A DNA stretch of 64,000 nt from Rhizobium leucaenae USDA 9039 (GCF_000426285.1 NZ_AUFB01000008.1:212596-276595), one strand, 5' to 3'. Positions 16,678-26,450 are shown, counted from the stretch's first letter. Numbers and translations: made by a program. The notes: a model not told the origin generated them from the sequence alone.

Positions 16678-18309
16678 TCAATGATGCAGGTCGATCGGTG
16701 CTTTGTGGAACACGTCGTCCGAGGGTGGAATGGCCTGGCGCTCGATCATGCGATGCACATGCGGCGGCTCATTGCCGTTATGGAGCGCCCTCAGCCGATC
16801 CATATTTTCTGCATCCGCCTGGGTGCGCCGTTGGTTGTGGCGGATATATTCAACCCAGGTCGGCGTGTGGTAGGTTTCCGTCCAGATGCCGGGATTTTCC
16901 AGATCGCGCATCAGCGCCCAGTTTCTGGCGCCGTCGCGGATACGGATCCGCCGCCGCTCGGCCATCAGCTTTAAAAACTCCGGCAGATCCGCATCGCCGA
17001 TCTGATAATCGACAAGGATGACGATCGGGCCGCTGCGCGGTTTGATGTCCAGGCCAAGCGCGGGTTCGATGAAGCGGTTCAACGGATCAAGGTTAAGCGA
17101 AGCGAAGGCTGGCATCGGAAAACGCACACCAATGACGATGCCGATCAGCATGACCACGGCCGAGCCGTAGAGCGCGTTCGCAACACCGTATTGATCGGCC
17201 GCAATACCCCAGAGCCAACTGCCTCCGGCAATGCCGCCGAACGTCACCGTCTGATAAAGCGACAGAGCGCGGCCGACGACCCAGCGCGGTGTCGACAACT
17301 GGACGATCGTATTGAACAGTGAAAGCGCCAGCACCCAGCAGGCTCCCGAAACGAGCAGGCCGGCGCAGGTGAGGGTTACGAAGGGGCTCGATGCGGTCAG
17401 CGCCATGCTGCCCGCAAATCCAGCGAAGGCATAGCGGATGATCGTCTCGCTGCTCAGCGCCTCTCGGAGCCGAGCATTGAGAGCACCGCCGCCGATCGCT
17501 CCGATGCCGAAGGATCCCAACATGAAGCCGTAGGTCAGCGGTCCCCCAGCAACGAGATCGATCGCGACGATTGGCAGAAGGGCGAGCACCGAACTGGCTC
17601 CGACGCCGAAGACGAAACCGCGAACGAGCACTTTTTCGAGATTCGGCGACATCGAGATATAGCGGAGCCCGGCAAAGATCGCGCTGCCCAGCTTTTCGCG
17701 CGGCAGCGTCGATGTGGGGAGAGCCGGTTTCCAGCGTATCAGCGCATAGATGAGTGCAAAATAGCTGACGGTATTGACTGCAAAAGCGGCCGCAGCGCCG
17801 GCAGCCGCGACGATGATGCCGCCGAGCGCCGGGCCTACGCTTCGGGTCATGTTGAAACCCATGCTATTCAGCGTCACGGCATTCGGCAGATCCTCGCGGG
17901 GCACCATGTCTCCGACCGACGCCTGCCAGGATGGATTGTTGAGCGCGGTTCCGCAGCCAATCAGGAAGGTAAAGAGCAGAAGCAGCCCGGGCGTGATCCA
18001 GCCCAGCAGAGCACACAATGTCAGGATCGCGGAAAAGGTCAGCATCAGACACTGCGCGATCAGCATCACCCGTCGGCGGTCGAAATTGTCCGCAAGCGCC
18101 CCGGAAATCAGTGAGAACAGCATGATCGGCAAGGCGGTCGAGGTTTGCACCAGCGCCACCATGTCTTCCGACGCCGTGATGGTCGTCATCATCCAAGCGG
18201 CACCGACGGCCTGGACCAGCCCGCCGAAATTCGAGGCAAGGCTCGCGAACCAGATCCTGCGAAAGATCTCATGCTTAAGCGGTGCGAGCGTGGACGAATT
18301 CGATGACAA
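16678..18309 (-). CDS. MFS exporter (EntS/MFS_3 type) with extra C-terminal domain
   Basis: A 543-residue protein. The first 400 residues are a major-facilitator transporter with twelve predicted membrane segments and the MFS_3/EntS-like start RRIWFASLASNFGGLVQAVGAAWMM; EntS exports enterobactin. The last 120 residues (about 420-543) are soluble and charged, including QIGDADLPEFLKLMAERRRIRIRDGARNW and GIWTETYHTPTWVEYIRHNQRRT, and resemble the antibiotic-biosynthesis-monooxygenase-like tail in some members of this family. It lies 145 bp behind the iron-type ABC importer genes on the same strand, which suggests a siderophore or iron-chelate role. This is context, not proof. Confidence 0.8.
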   Translation of the reverse strand: MSSNSSTLAPLKHEIFRRIWFASLASNFGGLVQAVGAAWMMTTITASEDMVALVQTSTALPIMLFSLISGALADNFDRRRVMLIAQCLMLTFSAILTLCALLGWITPGLLLLFTFLIGCGTALNNPSWQASVGDMVPREDLPNAVTLNSMGFNMTRSVGPALGGIIVAAAGAAAAFAVNTVSYFALIYALIRWKPALPTSTLPREKLGSAIFAGLRYISMSPNLEKVLVRGFVFGVGASSVLALLPIVAIDLVAGGPLTYGFMLGSFGIGAIGGGALNARLREALSSETIIRYAFAGFAGSMALTASSPFVTLTCAGLLVSGACWVLALSLFNTIVQLSTPRWVVGRALSLYQTVTFGGIAGGSWLWGIAADQYGVANALYGSAVVMLIGIVIGVRFPMPAFASLNLDPLNRFIEPALGLDIKPRSGPIVILVDYQIGDADLPEFLKLMAERRRIRIRDGARNWALMRDLENPGIWTETYHTPTWVEYIRHNQRRTQADAENMDRLRALHNGNEPPHVHRMIERQAIPPSDDVFHKAPIDLHH

Positions 18310-18454
18310 GGTCCCTCCGGCGTCTCTGATTCCCCGTCCGCTTCAATATATTACGAAGCTTTGCGGTGGCCAGCGGGGATCGACGGCAAGTTCGATGAAG
18401 TCGTCGGTGATTTCACGGTGCGGCTTGCGGAACCGGATGCCGCTCAGGCGCCCC

Positions 18455-19216
18455 TCAGCGAAGATAGTGGATATGCGGCCGTGAGTGGTGAGGCGAAACC
18501 TCTACGCGGGCTTCGACCGAAAAGACATTTCTCAGAAGCTCTTCGGTCAACACGGCTTCCGGCGCACCGAGCGCGACGACCCTGCCTTGCTGCATGATGA
18601 TCAGTTGGTCGCAGAACATGGCGGCGTGGTTCAGGTCATGCAAAGCGATGATGCTGGTAACCGGAAGGTCGCTGACAAGCCGCATCAGGCTGATTTGATA
18701 CTGGATATCGAGATGATTGGTCGGTTCGTCGAGGATCAGTTCCTGCGGGGACTGCGCCAGGGCTCTTGCTAGGTGCGTGCGCTGTTTTTCGCCACCCGAC
18801 AGGCTCTGCCAGCGGTCGTTGCGTTTCTCCATCATGCCGGCGCGTTCGAGCGCACCCTCTACAGCCTTTTCGTCGGCCGCGGTCCAGCCCGAAAACATCG
18901 ACAGGTGCGGAAACCGGCCGAGTTTTACAACGTCGATGACCCGCAGATTGGCATTGGTCGTCCCGTGCTGCTCGACGAAAGCGACGCGCCGGGCGATCGA
19001 GCGCCGGCCGATCGTCGTGATATCTCTTTGGTCGAGCGTGATGCGGCCGGAATGTGGCCGCTTCAGACCGGCGAGAAGACGGAGAAGCGAGGTCTTGCCG
19101 GAGCCATTCGGCCCGAGCAGGCCGAGCATCTTGCCCGGCTGTGCCTCAAACGAGACGCCGTCAAGAATGGTCTTCTTCCCAATTTTCCAGACGAGGTTAT
19201 CTGCCTTGATAGTCAT
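18455..19216 (-). CDS. Iron-complex ABC transporter ATPase (FepC/FhuC type)
   Basis: A 253-residue ATPase: Walker A GPNGSGKTS, signature LSGGEKQRTHLARAL, Walker B LILDEPTNHLD and switch His in IALHDLNHA, all as in FepC/FhuC/BtuD. The ATG at 19216 overlaps the permease stop by 4 bp (ATGA), so the frame that runs on to 19642 is not the start. It gives energy for import of a ferric siderophore, haem or cobalamin. It is the third gene of a three-gene operon with binding protein and permease. Confidence 0.88.
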   Translation of the reverse strand: MTIKADNLVWKIGKKTILDGVSFEAQPGKMLGLLGPNGSGKTSLLRLLAGLKRPHSGRITLDQRDITTIGRRSIARRVAFVEQHGTTNANLRVIDVVKLGRFPHLSMFSGWTAADEKAVEGALERAGMMEKRNDRWQSLSGGEKQRTHLARALAQSPQELILDEPTNHLDIQYQISLMRLVSDLPVTSIIALHDLNHAAMFCDQLIIMQQGRVVALGAPEAVLTEELLRNVFSVEARVEVSPHHSRPHIHYLR

Positions 19217-20253
19217 GACGCACGCTGGAACCGGTAGAGAATGATCGAGAAAATGGGCACGCCCACCAGTGCCGTGACAACGCCGATCGGCAGCACCTGA
19301 TGCGGAACGAGGACACGCGACGCTATATCCGCAAGTACCATGAGGATCGCGCCTGCCACGGCGCAGGTCGGAAGCAGACGGATATGCAGCGGCCCGACGA
19401 GAAAGCGTGCCGCATGCGGCACAACGAGGCCGAAAAAACCGATCGAGCCCACGATGCTGACGATCGTCGCCGTCATCATTGCCGTCAGAATGAACAGCAC
19501 GATCCGTGCTCTGGCGACATTGACGCCGAGCGAGGATGCCGCTTCGTCGCCGAAGGCAAAGGCATCCAGCACGCGGGCATAAAACAGGCAGGCGACGAGC
19601 CCGAAGCCGACGACGATCGAGACCAGCATGAATTCCGGCCACCGCACGCCGCCGAAACTGCCAAGCAGCCAGAACATCACATCGCGGGCTTGCTGCGCAT
19701 TGCCCGACGTCGTCACGATGTAGGAGGTCGCGGCATTAAAGAGCTGCGATGTGGCGACACCGGCAAGGATTGTGCGGTCGGCGCCGCCACGCGTGCCGTT
19801 CGACAGCAAGGCCACCAGGAGGAAAGCCGCGAAGGCGCCGGCAAAAGCCCCGGCAGATAGGGATACGGCGCCCGCGCCGACGCCGAGGATGACAATCGCG
19901 ACGGCGCCGGTAGACGCGCCGGCCGAGATGCCGAGAACATAGGGTTCGGCAAGCGGGTTGCGCAGCAGCGACTGCATGATCGCGCCTGAAAGCGCCAGGC
20001 CTGCGCCGCAGAAGACCGCCACCAGCGCCCGGCTGAGACGGTAATCCCAAATGACCGCCTCATGGATTTTGTTGAGCTCCACCGCCGTCCATCCGATTCG
20101 ATTGGTAACAGCAGAAAAGGTGGTGGCGAGCGGGATCGGCAGATCGCCGATCCCGACGCTGATCCCAACAACCAGACCGATGGCGGCGAATGAAATCAGC
20201 AGCAGAAAGCCGAAGGCGGAAAACTGCTGAAGAGGACGATGTGTTTCGGTCAC
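19213..20253 (-). CDS. Iron-complex ABC permease (FecCD family)
   Basis: A 346-residue membrane protein starting with GTG at 20253, which overlaps the binding-protein stop (GTGA). It has about nine to ten membrane helices, with family hallmarks RLSRALVAVFCGAGLALSGAIMQSLLRNPLAEP and GFFGLVVPHAARFLVG. A longer open frame to 20631 lies inside the binding-protein gene and is not coding. It forms the inner-membrane channel, probably as a homodimer since no second permease is present. Confidence 0.88.
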   Translation of the reverse strand: MTETHRPLQQFSAFGFLLLISFAAIGLVVGISVGIGDLPIPLATTFSAVTNRIGWTAVELNKIHEAVIWDYRLSRALVAVFCGAGLALSGAIMQSLLRNPLAEPYVLGISAGASTGAVAIVILGVGAGAVSLSAGAFAGAFAAFLLVALLSNGTRGGADRTILAGVATSQLFNAATSYIVTTSGNAQQARDVMFWLLGSFGGVRWPEFMLVSIVVGFGLVACLFYARVLDAFAFGDEAASSLGVNVARARIVLFILTAMMTATIVSIVGSIGFFGLVVPHAARFLVGPLHIRLLPTCAVAGAILMVLADIASRVLVPHQVLPIGVVTALVGVPIFSIILYRFQRAS

Positions 20254-21272
20254 TTCAGAAGACCAAGCGCCTTCAACTGGTCCGCCACCTGTTCGGCGCC
20301 ATAAACCGTCCGAACGGTCGGGTTCATGGCCTGGCCGTCCATGACGACGATCGCTTTGTTCTTGACCGCCGAGATTTGGCTGACGGCCGGATCGGTGGTC
20401 AAGAACTTGATCTTGGCTTCGGACTTGTCGAGTTCCCAACGGTTGCGGTCGAGATTGGAGACGACGATGACGTCCGGATTGGCGGCGATGATGCTTTCCC
20501 ACCCGAGCGTCGGCCATTCCGCTTCTGCCGTGACCGCATTGTGCCCGCCGAGCAGGTCGGCGATAAAGCCCGAAGCCGCATTCTTGCCGCCGAGATAGGC
20601 GTCGGCGGACGGGCTGGGGCTCGAGAACCAAAAGACGTAGGAAAGATTCTTGCCGTCTTTCGATACGCTGGAGCGAAGCGCCGCCTCACGCGCCTTGAAA
20701 TCGGCAATCAGCGCCTGGCCGCGATCGGCGACGTCGAAGATTTGCGATAGTTCATCGATTTCCTTGTAGAGAAGGTCCGTGTTCCATAGCTGTGCGCGGC
20801 TGCCGTACTGGTCCTTGACCTCTTTGGTGCTGAGGCAGGTGCTGGGCGAAAGATAGGTCGGGATGCCGACCTTGTCGTAGTCCTCGCGCTTGGCAACCTT
20901 GCTGCTCGGCCCCATCAAGCTCGGCAAAGCAGCCGCTACGAAATCGGGATTCTCCGCGAGGATGGATTCGAAGGTCGGGAATTCGACCGTCAGCAGTTTC
21001 ACCTTGGCATTGGCTTCAGCAAGCTGCGGCAATACCTTGCTTGGCCAGAAGGCGGTGCCGACCATCTTGTCCTGAAGGCCCAACAACAGCAGGATCTCCG
21101 CGCTGTTCTGACCAAGGCCGATCGCCCGTTCGGGCGCCTTCTGGAAGGTAACCTGCGCGCCGCAATTTTCGATGGTCAGCGGATATTTGGTGGCAGCGAA
21201 TGCCGAGGCTCCGGTGAAGCTGAGCGCGGCGCAGAGGCCGGAAACGGCGAAAAGTGATTTCAATAGCGTCAC
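20250..21272 (-). CDS. Iron-complex ABC substrate-binding protein
   Basis: A 340-residue periplasmic binding protein of the FepB/FhuD class (COG0614-like). It has a signal peptide ending near ASAFAA, the N-terminal lobe KAPERAIGLGQNSAEILLLLGLQDKMVGTAFW, and a long helix joining the lobes. TLGWESIIAANPDVIVVSN is the typical second-lobe motif. It would deliver a ferric chelate to the permease downstream. It is the first gene of the operon and reads away from the patatin gene. Whether the ligand is a siderophore, haem or B12 cannot be read from the sequence; no TonB receptor gene lies in the window. Confidence 0.83.
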   Translation of the reverse strand: MTLLKSLFAVSGLCAALSFTGASAFAATKYPLTIENCGAQVTFQKAPERAIGLGQNSAEILLLLGLQDKMVGTAFWPSKVLPQLAEANAKVKLLTVEFPTFESILAENPDFVAAALPSLMGPSSKVAKREDYDKVGIPTYLSPSTCLSTKEVKDQYGSRAQLWNTDLLYKEIDELSQIFDVADRGQALIADFKAREAALRSSVSKDGKNLSYVFWFSSPSPSADAYLGGKNAASGFIADLLGGHNAVTAEAEWPTLGWESIIAANPDVIVVSNLDRNRWELDKSEAKIKFLTTDPAVSQISAVKNKAIVVMDGQAMNPTVRTVYGAEQVADQLKALGLLK

Positions 21273-21509
21273 AAGAAAGGTCCTGATTGTTCGGTAACCC
21301 GAAGGGCCGGGCGCAAATGCCGGCGGTATAGCCCCTGAGTGGCATCAAAAACAAGAGCGTTTCAGTCATATTTTTTAGGGCTGTCGGAAGCTGCTGTCAG
21401 CGTGGGCGCGAGCGAGCGTAGTCGCTATGGGAAAATGCTTCCTACGCCGCGAAACATTTCTGATACAATTGCAGCGCGCATTTGAATAGCAACCATTCTT
21501 GGCAATGGG

Positions 21510-24080
21510 ATGGGACGCATGACCCTGGATTTCGAAGCGATCTTCAAACGGGAGTTGGCTGTCGTCAACTTCCGGCGACAGTCACTTCAAAATGGCGGAG
21601 TGGAACCCAATCGGGCGGAACGCAGCTCCACAACTGAACGCGCAGAGAGTACGAGATTTCATATCCCCCGTCGCCCGGCGCAACTATCGCAAGACCATGC
21701 CGAGGCAGGCAAACGTGGCACCATTCGAATGGAAACCGGCAGCGACCTGACCGGGCTTTCGTTTTCCGGCGGCGGCATCCGCTCGGCCGCCTTTTGCCTC
21801 GGCGTGTCGCAGGCGCTGGATGCACTCACGCGCGACGGCGAGCCACGTGTCTTCGATGCCTTCGACTATCTCTCTACGGTGTCCGGCGGCGGCTATATTG
21901 GGACATCGATCGTCTCCGGCATGATGCAGGAGCCCTATACCTTCCCTTTCGCCAGCAAGCTCGATTCTCAGGAAACGCCGGAAATCCAGCATCTGCGAAA
22001 CTATTCGAACTTCCTCGTCCCGAACGGTACGATCGACTATCTGACGAGCTTTGCGCTTTTGATGCGCGGATTATTCGTGAACGCGCTGATCGTCCTGCCC
22101 GTCCTCCTTCTGCTTGCCGTGTTCACCGTCGCCTGCAATCCTCGCTCCACCGATCTGGGGCAGCCGGATATCCTCGGCTTTCCACTCAGCGGCGGATGGC
22201 TTCCGTTGATCACCATAAACGGCCTCGAAGCCTTCACACTGACGATCAACGTTACAGCCGTCGTCCTGGCTTTGATGTTCGTCAGCGCGATCGCAACCTC
22301 CCTAACGTTTCAGACCAGCCGGCTCATGACGCGCGAGCGACTTGCCTGGATGCTCGGCTGGCTGGTGGCGGCTATGGCCGGTGCCTTTCTCATCGAACTG
22401 CAGCCACTCATCCTCAGCGGCATGTTCAAAGGGGCAACGACCGCTACGGCTGAAATCGCTGGTCTCGGAAATAGCGGCATAAAGAGCGTCTTTCTGGCGA
22501 TCGCGCGTATCGTACCAGCGCTTGCTAGCGTCCTGCTTCCCGCCGCCCTTGTGTTGATAGGTGCTGCTCAGAAGCTCGCGAATGTCGCAAGAGCGACGCT
22601 CGGAGAGGCGACCTGGACGGCAATGCTGCAGAAATATGCGAGCCGCGTTGCCCTCTATCTTGCGGCCTTTGTCGTGCCGCTGCTGCTGTGGGTCTCCTAT
22701 CTCTATCTCAGTTTCTGGGCGATCATGCCTGTAGCCGATCTGGCTTCCGCTCCTCGGCCGGCTCCCGTGGCTCCATCATGGCTTTCTGCCGTATCTACGC
22801 TTGCCTCGAACCATCTTCCTGTCATCGGGAGGTTAGGCGAGATCGGCTCGCTCTACCTGTGGGTCGCCTTGCTGCTTGCCTTCGTCTGCCTCTTCATCGG
22901 GCCAAACTCTAACTCGCTCAACCAGCTTTACCGCGACCGTCTCAGCCGCGCTTTCCTGTTCGAGCGCGTGCGTCTTGGAAGCGGCAAGCCGTCGATCGAT
23001 GTCGATCGTTGGAAATTCTCGTCGTTGAAGCAGTTCGATGCCGAGAGCGGTCATTGGAACTCCGGAGCAGCCTATGCGCCCTATCTGCTCGTCAACACGA
23101 CGATCAATTTGATCGCGTCGAAAGCGCTCAACAAGCGCGGCCGCAACGCCGACAATTTCATCTTCAGTCCGCTGTACATCGGCAGCCAGGCTACGCGCTA
23201 TGCGGCGACGGAAGAGATGGAGGCGGCCGTTCCGTCCCTCAGCCTTGCAACGGCGATGGCCACATCCGGCGCGGCGGCGTCGGCGAACATGGGAAACCAT
23301 ACCGTCAGAATACTGACCTTCAGCCTTTCGCTGCTTAACGTCCGGCTCGGCTATTGGCTGGCGAATCCGGCAAAACTCGACGCTTTGCGCCACTGGTGGA
23401 ACCGGCGGTGGTCGAATTTCGGTACATGGTACTTTGCCAATGAAACCGCCGGCCGTTTGGACGAGAAGAGGCTGAACGTCTATCTGACCGACGGCGGCCA
23501 TATAGAAAATCTCGGCATATACGAATTGCTGCGCCGGCGCTGCAAAGTCATTCTGGCCATCGATGCCGAAGCCGATCCGAGCATGACGTTTGAATCCTTC
23601 GTGAAGCTCCAGGTCATGGCGCGCATCGATCTTGGCATTCGCATCGAGCTCCCCTGGCAGGATATCCAGAAGAGAACTCTGGAAGTGACGAGGGAGATGG
23701 CATCGAACGCAGGTGGGCCAGCACGATCCAAGGGACCGCATGCCGCCGTCGGTATCGTAGAATATGGCGAGGACGAAAAAGGCATATTGCTCTATATCAA
23801 GTCATCGCTGACCGGCGACGAGAACGACTACATCATGGACTATAAGAGGCGGAATCCGACGTTTCCGCACGAGACCACGCTCGACCAGTTTTTCAGCGAG
23901 GAGCAGTTCGAAGTCTATCGCGCGCTCGGCTTTCACGCCGCTCATCACTTTCTGAATGGCACGAACGATTTCGCGCAGCCATCCACTATACCGGCCGGCT
24001 GGAGCGACGACCTCGTCGCAGCACTCGCATTGCTCAATATCCCGCCGCAGATGCGCGCTGCCTTCAGCGCGCGACTTTAG
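21510..24080 (+). CDS. Patatin-like phospholipase with central membrane domain
   Basis: An 856-residue protein with an unusual architecture. Residues 70-175 hold the first half of a patatin fold: the oxyanion loop SGGGIRSAAFCLG and the nucleophile motif STVSGGGYIG. A large insert of four or more membrane helices follows (about residues 180-480), with several hydrophobic stretches. The second half returns near residue 650 with LTDGGHIENLGIYELLRRRC, giving the catalytic Asp of the DGG motif. Patatins are lipid acyl hydrolases using a Ser-Asp pair. ATGs at 21510 and 21519 are both possible. The protein is expected in the inner membrane. Its regulation is unknown. Confidence 0.78.
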   Translation: MGRMTLDFEAIFKRELAVVNFRRQSLQNGGVEPNRAERSSTTERAESTRFHIPRRPAQLSQDHAEAGKRGTIRMETGSDLTGLSFSGGGIRSAAFCLGVSQALDALTRDGEPRVFDAFDYLSTVSGGGYIGTSIVSGMMQEPYTFPFASKLDSQETPEIQHLRNYSNFLVPNGTIDYLTSFALLMRGLFVNALIVLPVLLLLAVFTVACNPRSTDLGQPDILGFPLSGGWLPLITINGLEAFTLTINVTAVVLALMFVSAIATSLTFQTSRLMTRERLAWMLGWLVAAMAGAFLIELQPLILSGMFKGATTATAEIAGLGNSGIKSVFLAIARIVPALASVLLPAALVLIGAAQKLANVARATLGEATWTAMLQKYASRVALYLAAFVVPLLLWVSYLYLSFWAIMPVADLASAPRPAPVAPSWLSAVSTLASNHLPVIGRLGEIGSLYLWVALLLAFVCLFIGPNSNSLNQLYRDRLSRAFLFERVRLGSGKPSIDVDRWKFSSLKQFDAESGHWNSGAAYAPYLLVNTTINLIASKALNKRGRNADNFIFSPLYIGSQATRYAATEEMEAAVPSLSLATAMATSGAAASANMGNHTVRILTFSLSLLNVRLGYWLANPAKLDALRHWWNRRWSNFGTWYFANETAGRLDEKRLNVYLTDGGHIENLGIYELLRRRCKVILAIDAEADPSMTFESFVKLQVMARIDLGIRIELPWQDIQKRTLEVTREMASNAGGPARSKGPHAAVGIVEYGEDEKGILLYIKSSLTGDENDYIMDYKRRNPTFPHETTLDQFFSEEQFEVYRALGFHAAHHFLNGTNDFAQPSTIPAGWSDDLVAALALLNIPPQMRAAFSARL

Positions 24081-24101
24081 AAGCAAGCCGTGCGCCTGCC
24101 A

Positions 24102-25685
24102 TCAGGACTTGGCGGAGATCGCGCTTAGCTCCTCAAGATCCAGGTCTCGCTCCAGTTCGCGCAGTGTCTCGTCATCGATATCACCGGCCCGGTGAAGCCG
24201 TATGAGTTCGCGGCGCCCGGTAGCAACCGCTTCGAGAACAACAACGAAATGCGCCTGGAGCATGGGCGAGTATTGTTCCGTGCGCGCTGCATAGTCGACG
24301 ATTGCAACGGCTCTGCGCTGATATCGCTCCAGCAGTTGCGGATGAATGAGTTTCCCTTCGCCGTCATAGGCCAGTCCTTTGACGGTCGCAAATTGCGCCT
24401 GGGCCATGGCAGCTTCGGCTTGACTCATGGTGAAGCGCGCCTTTTCCGACTCCGGCTCCGTTAGCCTCGCCCAGGTGATTACCTGCCCAAGCGTCGTCCC
24501 TTGGATAAGCACGGTTCCGACAATGACGGCGAACGACGTCACCAGGATAAAGTCGCGACCGGGGAAGCCCTCGGGCACGCTCAGCGCGAGCGCCAGAGTG
24601 ACGACGCCACGAACGCCCGCCCAGCTTATGACGGTAACCCCGCGGATACCGAGCGGCGTATATCGATCGAGCCCCAAAATGTTGCAAAGCTTGATCACAA
24701 GGTCGGATCCGAAGACCCAGCCGAAGCGCGCCAGGGTGAGTGCAATCAGGATTACCAGTATGGGCAATCCCATCGTTGCGGTCACTACGCCAAAGCCGCC
24801 GCCACGTTCGACAACACCCCGCAGCGACAATCCGATCAAAACGAAAACCGCGGCTTCCATCAGAAAGACGATCACGGTCCAGAACGACGTGCCGCGCATG
24901 CGTGTTGAGGCGGAAAAGACGGTATGTTGGTGCCAGCTCGCGATCAGGCCTGTGGTCACCGTTGCGATGACGCCGGAAACATGGATTTGTTCGCCAAGCA
25001 GATAAGAGGTCCAAGCCAACAGCGTCGTGGCAGCGATCATCAGATATTCATCGCGCAACCGCTTTACGAATAGGACCCAGATTGTCCCGACGACGATGCC
25101 GACAACGGCGCCGCCTGCCGCCAAGAGCAAAAAGCTTCCCGCCGCATCGACAGTGCTGAAAGCACCGGTGACACCGGCAGCGACGGCGAGGCGGAAGAGC
25201 ACCAGACCGCTAGCGTCATTGAGCAGGCTTTCGCCTTCGAGCAGGATTTGCAGGCGCCGGGGCAATTTCACCCTTTGCAGGACGGCGCGGGCGGAAATTG
25301 CGTCGGGCGGCGAAACGATCGCGCCGAGCGCCGCGCACGCTGCCCAGGGCAGCGATGGAAAGAGGAGATGGGTTACGACAGCCAAGACGGCGCATGTGAA
25401 AAACACCGCGCCGATGGCGAGCGAGGCAATGCCGATCATGTGACGGCGCAATGGACGAAGCGCAATAAACCAGGCACCGTCCATAAGCAGCGGCGGAAGA
25501 AAGATGACGAGCACCAAACCGGGGTCGACTGCGATTGCGGGCAGCCCAGGCAGGAAGGCAAGCATTGCGCCCCCGGCAAGCAGCGCCACCGACGGCGGCA
25601 GTCCGAACCTGTGGGCGGCATAATGCAGCGCGATGATCGCTACGAACATGCCGATAACGAGTTCGAACAAATGTGTGGGGTCCAT
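24102..25685 (-). CDS. Na+/H+ antiporter, CPA1/NhaP family
   Basis: A 527-residue inner-membrane protein with about 12 membrane helices. Hallmarks are ALGAIVSPPDAIS and GESLLNDASGLVLFRLAV, the N-D pair of CPA1 exchangers that moves Na+ or K+ against H+. The C-terminal 100 residues are cytoplasmic and acidic. I choose the ATG at 25685; the frame extends 61 codons upstream without family resemblance. A perfect 17-bp palindrome lies 50 bp upstream on its strand. It reads toward the patatin gene (22-bp gap). Confidence 0.85.
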   Translation of the reverse strand: MDPTHLFELVIGMFVAIIALHYAAHRFGLPPSVALLAGGAMLAFLPGLPAIAVDPGLVLVIFLPPLLMDGAWFIALRPLRRHMIGIASLAIGAVFFTCAVLAVVTHLLFPSLPWAACAALGAIVSPPDAISARAVLQRVKLPRRLQILLEGESLLNDASGLVLFRLAVAAGVTGAFSTVDAAGSFLLLAAGGAVVGIVVGTIWVLFVKRLRDEYLMIAATTLLAWTSYLLGEQIHVSGVIATVTTGLIASWHQHTVFSASTRMRGTSFWTVIVFLMEAAVFVLIGLSLRGVVERGGGFGVVTATMGLPILVILIALTLARFGWVFGSDLVIKLCNILGLDRYTPLGIRGVTVISWAGVRGVVTLALALSVPEGFPGRDFILVTSFAVIVGTVLIQGTTLGQVITWARLTEPESEKARFTMSQAEAAMAQAQFATVKGLAYDGEGKLIHPQLLERYQRRAVAIVDYAARTEQYSPMLQAHFVVVLEAVATGRRELIRLHRAGDIDDETLRELERDLDLEELSAISAKS

Positions 25686-25735
25686 GCGCCTGCGCCCTGA
25701 TAGAGTTTTTGCTGAAATAGGCTCTATTACAAAGC

Positions 25736-25752
25736 GCGTTTCGTCGAAACGC
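25736..25752. promoter_or_regulatory. Perfect 17-bp palindrome upstream of the antiporter
   Basis: GCGTTTCG-T-CGAAACGC is perfectly symmetric around 25744. It lies about 50 bp before the antiporter ATG, where a repressor or activator could act on its promoter. Confidence 0.5.
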
Positions 25753-26056
25753 AATTGCCCAAACATCGTGGCCCACAATGAGGGGACCTGGATCGCCCGT
25801 GCGTACGCGGCCTTAGACAGTTGCTGGCGACCGAAGCGCGTCGGATGGGCATTTGACCGCACCTTCACCGCATTGAATCCGAGCGACGATCAACCGCGTG
25901 AGTCTTTCCCGCAACACCCGACGGGTAATTCGAGCCTCGAAGGGTTTCGGCTGGATTCATGCGATTCAGTCGCGGTATTCCTGGAACTGAGAGGCGATTC
26001 GAATAGGCGGGACAGCGCCGAAAGCGTCCGCCCGTATCTCCTTGGACAGGATGGTC

Positions 26057-26302
26057 ATGAACGCGGACATGATAGCCGCATGGGCGGCCCAGAATGGGTT
26101 CCATTCACTCGATTCAGCGATTTTTCGCCGGCAGGACGATGCGCGCACGATCACGATCGAGATAAAGAAGATGTCGGTCGTGCTGATCGACGAAAGGCCA
26201 GGATCCCGCCCCCGTCTCATCTCGCGACTGTTCAAAGATATGCGCTCCGTAAGCGAAACTGGCCGGTTCGAAGGACTTCTGCCAGCCGGATACCTGCCAT
26301 AG
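26057..26302 (+). CDS. Small hypothetical protein
   Basis: An 81-residue candidate with ATG at 26057 and AGGA just upstream. The sequence begins MNADMIAAWAAQNGFHSLDSAIFRR and has a helix followed by short strands (TITIEIKKMSVVLID), an ordered pattern that looks like a real protein. No family is recognised. It stands alone between the antiporter and the signalling block, so there is no operon clue. A longer TTG start at 26042 is possible. Confidence 0.45.
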   Translation: MNADMIAAWAAQNGFHSLDSAIFRRQDDARTITIEIKKMSVVLIDERPGSRPRLISRLFKDMRSVSETGRFEGLLPAGYLP

Positions 26303-26425
26303 ACCTCCCTTATTGTGCGACATAGGTTCGCAGGACCGAATCTTCGGGCGTGAGCCGACGGCGGCGACTTGCCTGTGATCTCCGGAAGAACGACTGCGCC
26401 CCAGTCCCCGCGCGCGCCATGCGAT

Positions 26426-26450
26426 GGAACAAACAGCGTCCCGCCGCGTT
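26426..26450 (+). promoter_or_regulatory. Candidate EcfG (general stress) promoter
   Basis: GGAAC (26426-26430) and CGTT (26447-26450) are separated by exactly 16 bp, the consensus for alphaproteobacterial EcfG sigma factors (GGAAC-N16/17-CGTT). It points toward the response-regulator and kinase genes, whose first ATG is about 390 bp away. The long leader, or a small RNA, is unexplained. Confidence 0.45.

Noticed and set aside
21273..21509. Iron-responsive (RirA/Irr) site before the iron importer
   Set aside because: TGA and TCA fragments are present, but none with the right spacing.
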